From Acidobacteriota bacterium (GTDB taxonomy: Bacteria; Acidobacteriota; Blastocatellia; Pyrinomonadales; Pyrinomonadaceae), in assembly GCA_023436495.1 (NCBI GenBank), contig JAEZIT010000127.1, forward strand, positions 1-50,202: 50,202 nucleotides of DNA. Reading direction: 5' to 3'. The position numbers and the translations under genes are program-made. Numbering within the stretch: position 1 is the stretch's first letter; every line of letters begins with the position of its first letter. Below are positions 13,371 through 22,205 of the stretch, in pieces. The notes below the pieces were generated by a model. It was not told the origin of the DNA. It ran no database searches and saw only the letters and a program-made list of their open reading frames with translations.

Positions 13371-14777
13371 TCACGGCCTCAGCAGGTCAAGAAGTTTGCC
13401 GTGGATGCCGCCGAAACCGCCGTTGGACATGATCGCGACGACGTCGCCTTCCCTCAGCTCGGGAACGAGGTGTTCGAGGATGACGTCGGCGTCCGGAAAG
13501 CTCATCGCCGGCTTGCCCTGCATTTCGATATCCTTAACGAGTTCGTCCGTATCGAGCACTTTGCCCAATTCGCTGGCCTTTGACGTGTTGTACACGCCCG
13601 CGATGATGACATAGTCGGCATACGAGAACGCCTTGGAATACGGCTCCTGAAAGATCGCGAGTCGCGAGGACCATGAACGGGGTTCGAACACGGCGATCAG
13701 CCGCCGCCCGTCGTATTTCATTCGCAGCGCTTTCAGCGTTTCCTCGACGGCGGTTGGATGATGAGCAAAATCGTCGATGACCGTGACGCCGCGCTCGGTG
13801 CCGCGGACCTCCATACGGCGTTTTACCGATTTGAACGTATCGAATGCCTGCTGTATCTTCTCACGCGAAATTCCCCAGGCATCGGCCGCGATGATCACCG
13901 CCAGGCAATTGCGGACGTTGAATTCGCCGATCAGGTGCGTTTCGAACTCGCCCCAGCTGTGGCCGTCGCGAAACACCGTGAATCGCGTGGTGTCGCCAGA
14001 AAAGTCGATATATCGGGCCTGCCATTTTGCGTCGTCCGAAAGGCCGAAGGATTCCACCGTTGTGAACAATTTCCCCTGCATTTCGTCGAGAACCTCGCGA
14101 ACGACCGGCGAATCGATCCCGACAATGAGCCGCCCGTTCCCGGGCACCAGGTTCATCAGGCGTGAGAACTGAAACTTGATCTCCTGCAGGTCGCGATATA
14201 TATCGGCGTGATCGAATTCGATGTTGTTGACGATCGCGATCTCCGGCAGGTAATGCATGAATTTCGGCTTTTTATCGAAATACGCTGTGTCGTACTCGTC
14301 GCCTTCGATAACGAAATGATCGCTCTTGGTCACCCGAAAGCTCGCGCCGAAATTCTGCACGATGCCGCCGACGAGAAAGCCGGGATCAAGGCCGCCGACC
14401 TCGCAGATCCACGCCGCGATGCTGGTCGTTGTCGTTTTCCCGTGCGTGCCGGCGATCACCAGCGACCGGCGGCCGCGAATGAATTCTTCCTTGACGATCT
14501 CCGCCTGCGAACGGTACATCATCTTTCGGTTCAGGACCTCTTCGAGCTCAGGATTGCCGCGCGATATCGCGTTCCCGACCACAACGCAGTCGGCGCCGAT
14601 GTCGGCATTTTCGGCCTTGTAGCCGCTGATGATCTCGATGCCAAGCGATTCAAGCTGAGTGGACATCGGCGGATAGACGTTTTGGTCCGATCCCGTGACC
14701 TTGTGGCCGCGTGCCTGCAGCATTCCGGCCAGGCTGGCCATCGCCGTACCGCATATTCCTATTAGGTGATAATGCAT
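13371..14777 (-). CDS. mpl: UDP-N-acetylmuramate:L-alanyl-gamma-D-glutamyl-meso-diaminopimelate ligase
   Basis: A 468-residue cytosolic Mur-type ligase that joins recycled murein tripeptide to UDP-MurNAc, bypassing MurC, MurD and MurE. It opens with MHYHLIGICGTAMASLAGML, the Mpl version of the N-terminal Rossmann loop, and has the ATP-binding GTHGKTTT at 110-117 and the ENE/NIEFDHADIY segment of the central domain. FAHHPTAV and EPRSWSSR are in the C-terminal domain, and length matches Mpl. MurC is the nearest alternative but lacks the MHYHLIGICGTAM start. Its presence implies DAP-type peptidoglycan and active wall recycling, in keeping with the two murein-acting enzymes upstream. Confidence 0.93.
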   Translation of the reverse strand: MHYHLIGICGTAMASLAGMLQARGHKVTGSDQNVYPPMSTQLESLGIEIISGYKAENADIGADCVVVGNAISRGNPELEEVLNRKMMYRSQAEIVKEEFIRGRRSLVIAGTHGKTTTTSIAAWICEVGGLDPGFLVGGIVQNFGASFRVTKSDHFVIEGDEYDTAYFDKKPKFMHYLPEIAIVNNIEFDHADIYRDLQEIKFQFSRLMNLVPGNGRLIVGIDSPVVREVLDEMQGKLFTTVESFGLSDDAKWQARYIDFSGDTTRFTVFRDGHSWGEFETHLIGEFNVRNCLAVIIAADAWGISREKIQQAFDTFKSVKRRMEVRGTERGVTVIDDFAHHPTAVEETLKALRMKYDGRRLIAVFEPRSWSSRLAIFQEPYSKAFSYADYVIIAGVYNTSKASELGKVLDTDELVKDIEMQGKPAMSFPDADVILEHLVPELREGDVVAIMSNGGFGGIHGKLLDLLRP

Positions 14778-14944
14778 AGATATTTGAATCAGTCCCGTTG
14801 ATTATTGCTGTTAACGGCAGTGTGAGGAAAGCTGATCTGTCACATTCATTTATACCCGATGGAGATGGTTTTTTGAAGTTAACTGCGAAGAAATCAATAT
14901 GCCGATTTATCCTGTGTTAATCTTAGCTGTATTAAACTCAAGCC

Positions 14945-15616
14945 ATGCGTGTGCTGCTTGTAGAAGATGATTCTCGTATCGCGTCCTTCGTTGCGAAGGG
15001 CCTGCGCGAGAACTCATATGCGGTCGATATCGCCGTTGACGGCGAAGAGGCGGGATACATGGCCTCGATCAATGCATACGATATCTTCGTTCTTGACGTG
15101 AACCTTCCGAAAAAGGACGGATTTCAAGTATGTGCGGAACTTCGTGAATCGGGCAACAGCAGCCCGATCCTGATGCTCACCGCACGCGACACACTGGAGG
15201 ACCGCGTTTCGGGACTCGATATCGGGGCCGACGATTACCTCGTCAAACCGTTCGAGTTTCGCGAACTGCTTGCTCGCATGCGTGCACTTCTCCGCAGGCA
15301 TAGCGAGGTACGCGCCCCCCGGATCAAGATCGCCGATCTCGAGATCGACACGGTCTCTCATACGGTTTCCCGTTCGGGCAGCCCGATCGACCTAACCTCA
15401 AAGGAATACGCATTGATCGAATTTCTGGCGATAAACAAAGATAGGGTCATCGGCCGCGAAGAAATATCGGAACATGTCTGGAACGACAGTTTCGACCCGT
15501 TCTCGAATCTGATCGAAGTTTATATAAAGCGGCTCAGAAGAAAGCTAGACGAGGGGTATCCCGTCCAGCTCATACACACGCGCCGCGGTTCCGGATATAT
15601 TCTCCGTGATGTTTAG
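14945..15616 (+). CDS. OmpR/PhoB-family response regulator
   Basis: A 223-residue DNA-binding regulator. Receiver domain 1-118 with acidic pair Glu7-Asp8-Asp9, phospho-acceptor Asp51 in FVLDVNLP, Thr in LTARD and Lys in LVKPFEF. The winged-helix output domain (about 126-223) includes LTSKEYALIEFLAINKDR and YIKRLRRKLDEG, ending in RGSGYILRDV. It overlaps its kinase gene by eight bases, so the pair is translationally coupled. TATTAA at 14930-14935 would place the transcript start only about three bases before the ATG, and no Shine-Dalgarno is seen. A GTTAATCTT word at 14916 recurs upstream of the PepSY gene and may be its own binding site. The stimulus is unknown. Confidence 0.95.
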   Translation: MRVLLVEDDSRIASFVAKGLRENSYAVDIAVDGEEAGYMASINAYDIFVLDVNLPKKDGFQVCAELRESGNSSPILMLTARDTLEDRVSGLDIGADDYLVKPFEFRELLARMRALLRRHSEVRAPRIKIADLEIDTVSHTVSRSGSPIDLTSKEYALIEFLAINKDRVIGREEISEHVWNDSFDPFSNLIEVYIKRLRRKLDEGYPVQLIHTRRGSGYILRDV

Positions 15617-16985
15617 GTCGATCCGCGTAAAACTTACGCTGTGGTACATAGCGGCCTTTTCTCTCGTGTTCGCGGCCTTCGCGTTCGCCGCATACTCTTT
15701 GTTCGTCCGTGTTCTGCAGGATGAGGCTCGGACGAACATCTCCGAGCTTTCAAACAACTTCGTCACCGCCGCGAAACAGGCTCGAAGGTCCGCGGCACAT
15801 AACACGTCGCCGGACGGCGCCGTCATACAGACGCTCGATGACTTTCAGTTCCGTGATTACCACTTCGCGGTTTATACGGAAGGCGGCGCGTTGGTTGGAA
15901 AAACGATCGAGGAAGACCTTCCGGACGGGACCCTGATCGCGGCCGGCCCGAACGCTTATACCCGGATCGACCTTTCCGGACGGCCATATGACGTTAAAGC
16001 TTCGTCGTTCAACCTGGATCGTGTTCACTTCAAACTCCTCGTCCTGTATTCGCTCTCGGAGCAGCAGTCCATCGAGGACCGAATTCAGCGGATCTTTCTG
16101 ATCGTTGCGCCGATCCTGCTGCTGCTTGCCGGGATCGGCGGTTACGTCCTGGCTCGCGAAGGGCTGAAACCGCTTGCCGTAATGGGCGAGCGGGCAAAGA
16201 ACATCAGTGCCGCTAACCTGCACGAGCGCTTACCGGTCGCAAACCCGAATGACGAGATCGGGAACCTCGCCGTTCTCTTTAATCAGCTGTTAGACCGGTT
16301 AGATAGGGAGTTCGACCGACAGCGGCGATTCATGTCCGACGCGTCGCACGAACTGCGGACTCCGCTCGCGATCGTTCAGGGCGAATCGGAGGTCGCACTT
16401 CAAAAAGAGGAACGAAGTGTGCAGGAATACCGCGATTCCCTCAGGATCGTCAATGAAGAGGGCAGGCGTCTGGCGAAGATAGTCGAAGACCTATTCGTGC
16501 TTGCACGAGCCGATTCGGGCAGCGTGAACCTAAATTTTCAGGAGGTTGACGTGAACGAGATCGTCGAAGATTGTGTAACGTCTATACGGACGCTGGCACA
16601 TCGCCGCGGCATCACGCTTCGGTTCGTTGGCGAAGAACTTAGACTGCGGGCGGACGAACTTCTTCTTAGACGCTTGTTCATAAACCTTCTCGACAACGCG
16701 GTCAAATACAATTTCAACGGCGGTAGTGTCGATGTCACGGTCTCGGGCCATACAGTCGAGGTCCGAAACACCGGCCCCGAGATTCCCGTCGAACAGCAGG
16801 ACCTGATCTTCGAACGGTTCTATCGCGTAGAAAAGAATTTTTCGCCGCTGTCCGAAACGGTCACAAGTGGTGCGGGCCTGGGGCTATCTATCGCAAGTTG
16901 GATCGCCGCGATGCATCGGGCTGAGATATTTGTCACGCGTTCGGAGGCAGGCGAAAATATTTTTTCAGTTAATTTTCAACGTTAA
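15609..16985 (+). CDS. two-component sensor histidine kinase
   Basis: A 458-residue inner-membrane kinase; the ATG at 15609 lies in the stop region of the regulator gene (a GTG one codon earlier is also possible). Membrane helices at about 9-33 and 162-182 flank a periplasmic sensor of some 128 residues. HAMP about 183-235, then the phospho-accepting His247 in SDASHELRTPL. The ATPase domain has the N box LFINLLDNAVKYN, F-box-like FERFYRVEKN and G box GAGLGLSIA. Overall it is like CusS/ColS-type kinases paired with OmpR-type regulators. The following gene encodes a secreted PepSY protein, a common partner or target of such systems. Ligand unknown. Confidence 0.95.
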   Translation: MFRSIRVKLTLWYIAAFSLVFAAFAFAAYSLFVRVLQDEARTNISELSNNFVTAAKQARRSAAHNTSPDGAVIQTLDDFQFRDYHFAVYTEGGALVGKTIEEDLPDGTLIAAGPNAYTRIDLSGRPYDVKASSFNLDRVHFKLLVLYSLSEQQSIEDRIQRIFLIVAPILLLLAGIGGYVLAREGLKPLAVMGERAKNISAANLHERLPVANPNDEIGNLAVLFNQLLDRLDREFDRQRRFMSDASHELRTPLAIVQGESEVALQKEERSVQEYRDSLRIVNEEGRRLAKIVEDLFVLARADSGSVNLNFQEVDVNEIVEDCVTSIRTLAHRRGITLRFVGEELRLRADELLLRRLFINLLDNAVKYNFNGGSVDVTVSGHTVEVRNTGPEIPVEQQDLIFERFYRVEKNFSPLSETVTSGAGLGLSIASWIAAMHRAEIFVTRSEAGENIFSVNFQR

Positions 16986-17061
16986 TCTTCTGTTCATCTT
17001 CAATTAGATATTCTCACATTGAGCCCGGAAAAAGGCGGGTGAACAAGCAAGGAGAAAGACA

Positions 17062-17331
17062 ATGAAATATACAGTTAATTTTATCGGACGGAACGCACTA
17101 TTGTTGTTAATTTTGGTAGGTTTGGTCGGTATGTCATCAGCCTATGCCGGCGGCCAGCAGGCGACACCTCAAAATACTGCGAAGCCGAAGCCTGCGGCTC
17201 AAAACACTATGAAGCCGAAGACATCGACCAAAATGGCAAAGACGAGAACGACTCGGGCTTCGAAAAAAAAAAGACATCACGCTCGAAGAGGCACAGCAAC
17301 GGGCGCTAAGAAAAGTACCCGGCACAGTTGA
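17062..17331 (+). CDS. small secreted Lys/Pro/Thr-rich protein (frame-shifted PepSY protein, N-part)
   Basis: As read, an 89-residue exported protein: signal peptide 1-30 (LLLLILVGLVGMSSAYAGG), then a low-complexity region rich in Lys, Pro, Thr and Gln with repeated AQNTxKPK, ending in a basic Arg/His tail. AAGGAGA precedes the ATG. The last ~20 residues, after the run of ten A (17263-17272), look like random basic sequence, while a good PepSY domain is open in the next frame. I infer that the true or ancestral protein shifts frame at the A-run, giving about 128 residues. Position directly after the kinase gene suggests membership of the same regulon. Confidence 0.7.
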   Translation: MKYTVNFIGRNALLLLILVGLVGMSSAYAGGQQATPQNTAKPKPAAQNTMKPKTSTKMAKTRTTRASKKKRHHARRGTATGAKKSTRHS

Positions 17332-17449
17332 GAGTAGCCAAACCATGGAACGAAACGGAATGCAGATCTACTCATTTGAGATCCGCGATAAGAAGGGGAA
17401 AACGAAGAAGGTAAATGTCGATCAGACAGGTAAGATAGTGCACAGGTAG
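17273..17449 (+). pseudogene. out-of-frame PepSY domain, continuation of the gene at 17062
   Basis: Starting exactly where the A10 tract ends, this frame encodes 58 residues ending in TAG: DITLEEAQQRALRKVPGTV, then an IYSFEIRDKKGK strand and VNVDQTGKIVHR. That is a typical PepSY domain (EEAxxxAL...G, YxFEI, VxVDxxTGKIV), found in secreted protease inhibitors and in small periplasmic proteins under two-component control. It has no start codon or ribosome site of its own. Loss of one A (A9) in the tract would fuse it in frame to the signal peptide upstream. It could be a real frameshift, an assembly error, or a slippage site. Confidence 0.75.
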
Positions 17450-17530
17450 GTTAGATACCTCACAAAAGGGCTTGGCGTGAGCGTTGGTGTCGAATAAAGG
17501 GAAGTAATAAACGACAGGATTCTCGCCAGG

Positions 17531-17580
17531 AAAAAAGGCAGCCAGATTCACGATGGTAAGATCGCGAAAACGGCTGCCTT
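17531..17580 (-). terminator. terminator of the S46 peptidase gene
   Basis: On the minus strand AAGGCAGCC pairs with GGCTGCCTT (17572-17580 and 17535-17543), followed by a run of T. The 28-base loop is long but the stem is perfect, and it stands 43 bases beyond the stop. Confidence 0.7.
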
Positions 17581-17623
17581 CCCTCAATTATGCTGCATCG
17601 AGCATTTTATCTATCGAAGGGCA

Positions 17624-19693
17624 TCATTTGTTCAATAATTCGCCAACCAGCTCGTTAGCGTCATACACCTTCCGCAATGCCTCAAGAATTCCGGCGCTGT
17701 GAACGCCCACGGCGCGGCCGCCGTCAGATTCATCGACGTACCAATATCGGTTCGAGAGTTTCTGCAGGTTGCTGTCGAAATTCAGCCCAACGAGTTCAGC
17801 GTTGCGATTGATGATCGGCGAACCCGAATTTCCGCCAATTGTGTCGGCAGTATAGACGAAATTTAACGGTGTCGTAAGATCGATCTTATCACGGCGGTCC
17901 TTCAACCGCTGTGGCAGATCGTATGGCGGCATTTCCGCAAAGCTGAATGCCCTGTCGTACAGCCCGAAAAACGTGGTCTTGAACGGCACAAGCGTCGTAT
18001 CTTCGTCATAACCCTTTACACGGCCATAACTTAAGCGAAGATTGGAATTTGCGTCCGGCGAGATGCTGCGGCCATATACGGCGAATCGCGCCTGCGCGAT
18101 CTTTGTCCCGTTTGCGGCTTCGACATCTGCGATGTGTTCTTCGTTCCAGGCGCGAAGTTCACGCATGACCGGCTCAACGCGTCGTGCCAGCGTCACCATC
18201 GGGTCGGTCGATTTGGCTACAGCGTCCGCCGGCCCTTCGATCAGTGCCTTTCGCGCGGCCGGGTCGGTCAGCTTTGTCTCGCGCACTGCGCGGCTGACGA
18301 CTTCAGCCGGATCCGCCTCACCGAGTGCCGCCCGGATGAAGGGGTCATTTGCGCCGAGCACTTTCACAGCATCCTCGAGCCAATCCGTCAGCACCGCTTC
18401 TTCCATTTCGAGGTAGATCGGTGCCGGCGACAGTACGCTGTTCCTGAACGCGTCCAGCCGCGAATCGCGATATTCCGGATACCGTTGGTCGTTCGGCTTC
18501 TTGACTTCTTCGTGATAGCGGACGATCTGCGATGCTATCGTGGCCAGTCTCGACGCGGCGAGGCTCGAGAATGAAAGGCGTTTCGCCATGGGCGGCAACT
18601 CGGCATACGCCTTCGCGATATTTTCCCATGCAGGCGCAAACTGCTTTTCAAGATCCGGCTTCTGAGCAAGCTTCTCCCGTAGGTCCTTCTCCTCGGCTTC
18701 CTTTCTACCAAACATCCTCGGGTTCATCAGACCGTCTTGCTGGCCCTCCAGCCGCTTGAGCGCGTTGGCGAAACTCCGCATTCCGCCCGATGCCTGCCGT
18801 TCCTGTTCGGGTCCACGCTTTGCGTATTCTTCCAGCGCGCGGCGACGTGTTTCCCAAACCCGCTTCTGCAGAACATTGCCGACATCGCGCTGATAGGCAA
18901 GCTGTGACACCGTCAATAGCCGGGCCGTGGATCCGGGATTGCCCGATGCGATGATAAATTCGCCATCCTTAGCTCCCGTCTCGGACCATTTGAAATAATT
19001 CGGCGTTACAGCGGGTTTCCCGTTCTCATACGCCCTCAGGAACGTAAAATCCAGGTCATGACGCGGAAATGTGAAATTGTCATAATCCCCGCCAAAAAAT
19101 GCGGCCTGTTCTTCTGGGGCCATCACCAAGCGTATATCCGTATACCGTTTAAAACAGTAATTCCAATACTCTCCGCCGCTATAGAATGACACGACCTGGC
19201 ATCGCAAACCGGTCTTCGCCGATGAATCCTTCTCTATCGACGCGATAAGCGCCGAACGCTTATTTGCGGCATCGGCGTCATTCGCAGCGGTCTTTGCAGC
19301 GCCGTGAATACGTTCGGTCACGTCTTCGTATGACATCAGCACCGTCGCTTCGGCGTCCTGTGCTTTTAATTCGTCAGCCTGCGTCCTGGCGTAAAATCCT
19401 GTTTTCATCAGGTTGCGCTCTTTGGTCGAAAGCTTTTCGATTATGCCGGACGCAACGTGGTGATTCGTCAGGATCAAACCATTCGGCGATACAAATGAGC
19501 CGGACGAACCGCCGACCTTTACCGACGACAGCCTCACCTTATCGAGCCATTCCTGCGTCGGCTCAAATCCATACCGCTCTTTCATCTGCGCGAGCGGCGG
19601 ATTGTGAAATGTCCACATTCCTTCATCGGCCAACAATGCGGGTGCAGCGATCAGGAAACTGGCGATTACAAACAGGACGGAAATCTTCTTCAT
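17624..19693 (-). CDS. S46-family dipeptidyl peptidase (DPP7/DPP11-like)
   Basis: A 689-residue exported exopeptidase. Signal peptide 1-22 (ends PALLADEGMW). Chymotrypsin-like catalytic residues: His79 in ILTNHHV, an Asp in the NFTFPRHDLDFTFLR segment, and Ser623 in IGGNSGSP. The long helical insert (about 280-550) caps the active site so that dipeptides are released. The residue that sets P1 preference (Gly in DPP7, Arg in DPP11) is Ser641 here, in LNFDSN, so preference for bulky or small hydrophobic residues is more likely than for Asp/Glu. Length is normal (about 700). It lies 22 bases after an aminotransferase gene on the same strand, consistent with peptide and amino-acid use. Confidence 0.93.
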   Translation of the reverse strand: MKKISVLFVIASFLIAAPALLADEGMWTFHNPPLAQMKERYGFEPTQEWLDKVRLSSVKVGGSSGSFVSPNGLILTNHHVASGIIEKLSTKERNLMKTGFYARTQADELKAQDAEATVLMSYEDVTERIHGAAKTAANDADAANKRSALIASIEKDSSAKTGLRCQVVSFYSGGEYWNYCFKRYTDIRLVMAPEEQAAFFGGDYDNFTFPRHDLDFTFLRAYENGKPAVTPNYFKWSETGAKDGEFIIASGNPGSTARLLTVSQLAYQRDVGNVLQKRVWETRRRALEEYAKRGPEQERQASGGMRSFANALKRLEGQQDGLMNPRMFGRKEAEEKDLREKLAQKPDLEKQFAPAWENIAKAYAELPPMAKRLSFSSLAASRLATIASQIVRYHEEVKKPNDQRYPEYRDSRLDAFRNSVLSPAPIYLEMEEAVLTDWLEDAVKVLGANDPFIRAALGEADPAEVVSRAVRETKLTDPAARKALIEGPADAVAKSTDPMVTLARRVEPVMRELRAWNEEHIADVEAANGTKIAQARFAVYGRSISPDANSNLRLSYGRVKGYDEDTTLVPFKTTFFGLYDRAFSFAEMPPYDLPQRLKDRRDKIDLTTPLNFVYTADTIGGNSGSPIINRNAELVGLNFDSNLQKLSNRYWYVDESDGGRAVGVHSAGILEALRKVYDANELVGELLNK

Positions 19694-19715
19694 ATGGATA
19701 AGTATTGAATAGTAG

Positions 19716-20873
19716 TTATTTTAAGGCCATGCGCATTTTTTCCAATGCACCCTCAAGTATCGAGTCTTCGCGGGCGATGCAGATACGCATATGAGCGTCC
19801 CATGTGTCGCTATCGGCAAAGGCACTTCCGGGCGTAGCTCCAACGCCGTTTTTCATCAGCATCTCGTTGAACGCGATCGCATCCGAGTACTCCTCGGGAA
19901 TTCGCGTCCATAAGTAGAACGCCGAACCTGAATTATAGATGTCGAAGCCGAGTTCGCGGATGCCGTCCGAAAACATCCGGCGTTTCGCGTCAAATTTATC
20001 GCGGAGCTTCGAATAATACTCTGTGTCGGCCATCAAGACCCGTGACAACGCTGCCTGCAGCGGCGTTGCCGGGCAGACATAAATTACGTTCGCGGCATTG
20101 TTTATCGGTGCGAGAAGTTCGCCTTTTCCGTACGCATACCCCAGCCGCCATCCCGAAATATTCCACGATTTCGAGAACGAATTCAAAGTGATCGTCCTAT
20201 CCCACATCCCGGGCAGCGAAGCGATCGGAATATGCGGATTCTCGCCGGTCACATAATGTTCGTAAACCTCGTCTGAGATAACGAGCAGGTCAAGTTCCTT
20301 AGCGACTTCGGCGATGTCTTCCAGTTCCGATTGTGTCATCACCTTTCCACTCGGGTTCGCGGGCGTACAAACAACAATCGCCTTCAGCGGAAACTCCGCG
20401 CGGTCGCGAAGCTCTCGGCATCGGGCCATAAGCGCGTCCTTTTCAAACCCTAGATTTTCGTCCAATTCGAACGTCTCGGTCCGCCCGCCGAATTCTTCCA
20501 GGATCCGCCGGTGGTACGGATAATAAGGCTCAAAAACCAGCGCGGACCTCTTGTTAAGAAATGCTTGAGCTATTCCGATTAGTGCTCCGGTCCCGCCGTT
20601 TGTGATCATCAGCTCAAAAGGGCGAGCGTCAACGTCAACCTCTATACCATTGTATTTTGAGATCTTTTCAGCCACGGCCTTACGAAGGTTAGCGTCACCC
20701 TCACTGCCTCCATAATGGTTCTGGCTGGCCGCGATTATTTCCGCCGCTTCCTTCGCCAATTGCGGATCGATCGGCAGTTCTGATTGTCCTTGCACCAGGT
20801 TCCCGCTGGGCGGAACCAGACGCGTTATCGCTCTGATATCGGGCTTTACCTTCTTTACTTTAGCTTCTGACAT
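19716..20873 (-). CDS. class I/II PLP-dependent aminotransferase
   Basis: A 385-residue cytosolic fold-type I aminotransferase of the aspartate aminotransferase superfamily. PLP-binding residues seen: Lys235 in NSFSKSWN, Asn173 in PANPSG, Asp201 and Tyr204 in SDEVYEHY, and the SGWRLGY arginine (Arg243) for the substrate carboxylate. The N-terminus has a Lys-rich start and PPSGNLVQGQSELP, a typical PxGN/LxQGxP opening. Substrate cannot be fixed; aspartate, aromatic amino acids or a kynurenine-type substrate are possible. It probably heads a two-gene transcript with the S46 peptidase. Confidence 0.92.
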   Translation of the reverse strand: MSEAKVKKVKPDIRAITRLVPPSGNLVQGQSELPIDPQLAKEAAEIIAASQNHYGGSEGDANLRKAVAEKISKYNGIEVDVDARPFELMITNGGTGALIGIAQAFLNKRSALVFEPYYPYHRRILEEFGGRTETFELDENLGFEKDALMARCRELRDRAEFPLKAIVVCTPANPSGKVMTQSELEDIAEVAKELDLLVISDEVYEHYVTGENPHIPIASLPGMWDRTITLNSFSKSWNISGWRLGYAYGKGELLAPINNAANVIYVCPATPLQAALSRVLMADTEYYSKLRDKFDAKRRMFSDGIRELGFDIYNSGSAFYLWTRIPEEYSDAIAFNEMLMKNGVGATPGSAFADSDTWDAHMRICIAREDSILEGALEKMRMALK

Positions 20874-21069
20874 AAGGCTTTAAAATAACAGTTTTCCGAA
20901 AAAAGTTCTAAAGACGTTATCAATACAAGACTTACGTCGATGCAAGCGCATCGCGCCACCAAATAATAGGTCCACATCGGCCTGATATACGAACCCACGA
21001 AAAATCGCGTTTAAAGATAGATGAACAAGGGCCTGAAACCATCGCGTCCTTGAGCTTCGGAGGTTAAAA

Positions 21070-21444
21070 ATGCTGCCACGGATCATCGCATTATTCGGAC
21101 TGCTGTTCCCGAACGGGATTTATATCTATTGGCTCGCGTCGAAGTTCGATTCGTTCGCCGAAGCCGCTCAAAATGAACTTGCGGTCGGATTTCTGCTAGT
21201 GACCTTCGTCGCGACGCTGCTGGTCGCAAACCAATTTCGCACAGCCCCGCTCGGCCGGGTACCCGTGCGTTGGTTCGTCGTCCTTTCGATGGCCGGCGGC
21301 CTTGGTTTTGCTATTCCCTTTTTCTACTGGCTCAATAAACGCGAATGCCGCCGAAAGGATAAGAAAACGGCCGAAGTCAGACAGACGAACTTCAACGATA
21401 GTATCAATGTGTTCGTCACGTCCGAGATCTCGGAACCTTGCTGA
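21070..21444 (+). CDS. small three-helix membrane protein, unknown
   Basis: A 124-residue protein with three predicted membrane helices (about 3-23, 38-56 and 67-87), followed by a charged cytosolic tail (KRECRRKDKKTAEVRQ). GGAGGTT stands at a good distance before the ATG, which supports the gene. I recognise no family. Its last 29 bases overlap the 3' end of the DNA glycosylase gene on the other strand. Expression is likely independent since the upstream gene is divergent. Confidence 0.65.
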   Translation: MLPRIIALFGLLFPNGIYIYWLASKFDSFAEAAQNELAVGFLLVTFVATLLVANQFRTAPLGRVPVRWFVVLSMAGGLGFAIPFFYWLNKRECRRKDKKTAEVRQTNFNDSINVFVTSEISEPC

Positions 21445-22039
21445 CGTACTTATTTCCTTCGACCCAGAATCGCCACGGCATCTCGGCATATTCTTCGGCG
21501 TAATCTATCCCGATGCGTGTGCCGCTTGCTATTGCACCGTCGTGGAATGATCTGTGTTCTTCGATCCAGATCCGGTCTTCCAGCAAATACTCGCCGTTCA
21601 GCCTGCGGTCGATGTTCATTGCGATGCAGAGTTTTCCCGGCCCGGATGTCAGATTCTGGTCCTTCATTTCCCGCCCGCGTCGCTCCCGCATTTTTTCGAC
21701 GCCTTCTACCGGTTCGAGCCCGCGAATAAGAACGACGTGCGGATGTTCCGCCGGCCCGGTTACAACGTTTAGCTGGTAATACATCCCATACACGAAAAAC
21801 ACGTACACATGGCCGCCTTCGGCATATGTGATCTCATTACGCGCGGTCCTGCGCCCGCCGTAACTGTGTGCACCTTTGTCTACCACGCCCATGTACGCCT
21901 CTGTTTCGACTATCATTCCCGAAACACGCGACCCATCATCCGCTGGCACGACGAGAAGTTTTCCCAATAAATTGCGTGCGATCCCGAGCGTATCTTCCTG
22001 CGTATAGAATCCACGCGACAGCTTGTTTCCGGCCTTCAT
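21416..22039 (-). CDS. mpg: 3-methyladenine DNA glycosylase (MPG/AAG family)
   Basis: A 207-residue DNA repair enzyme that removes alkylated purines and hypoxanthine. LSRGFYTQEDTLGIARNLLG opens the fold; IVETEAYMGVVDKGAHSYGGRRTARNE holds the catalytic Glu and the nucleotide-flipping segment; VYFFVYG-like VYVFFVYGMYYQLNVVT and TSGPGKLCIAMNI complete the signature. The ATG at 22039 follows GGAGA and gives the usual family length (about 200). The frame is open for 70 more residues upstream but that part does not match the family and would overlap the divergent CBS gene. The 3' end overlaps the small membrane protein gene. Confidence 0.94.
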   Translation of the reverse strand: MKAGNKLSRGFYTQEDTLGIARNLLGKLLVVPADDGSRVSGMIVETEAYMGVVDKGAHSYGGRRTARNEITYAEGGHVYVFFVYGMYYQLNVVTGPAEHPHVVLIRGLEPVEGVEKMRERRGREMKDQNLTSGPGKLCIAMNIDRRLNGEYLLEDRIWIEEHRSFHDGAIASGTRIGIDYAEEYAEMPWRFWVEGNKYVSKVPRSRT

Positions 22040-22205
22040 AATTCTCCATTCTAACCTGCGGCGCTTCGCGCGTGAACCCAGGGGATCGTTCGGGTATGAA
22101 TCTTGCATTTGAGTTAGATTACCGAAACAAATCCGTGAGCCGTGTGTGGAAAGCATACGGCGGCCGGCGTCGGGTGTATGAAATCGCACTGTGAGGATAT
22201 GTGAC

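Noticed and set aside
17372..17587. 71-codon frame antisense to the PepSY remnant
   Set aside because: No ribosome site and no domain; the sense strand carries the PepSY signature.
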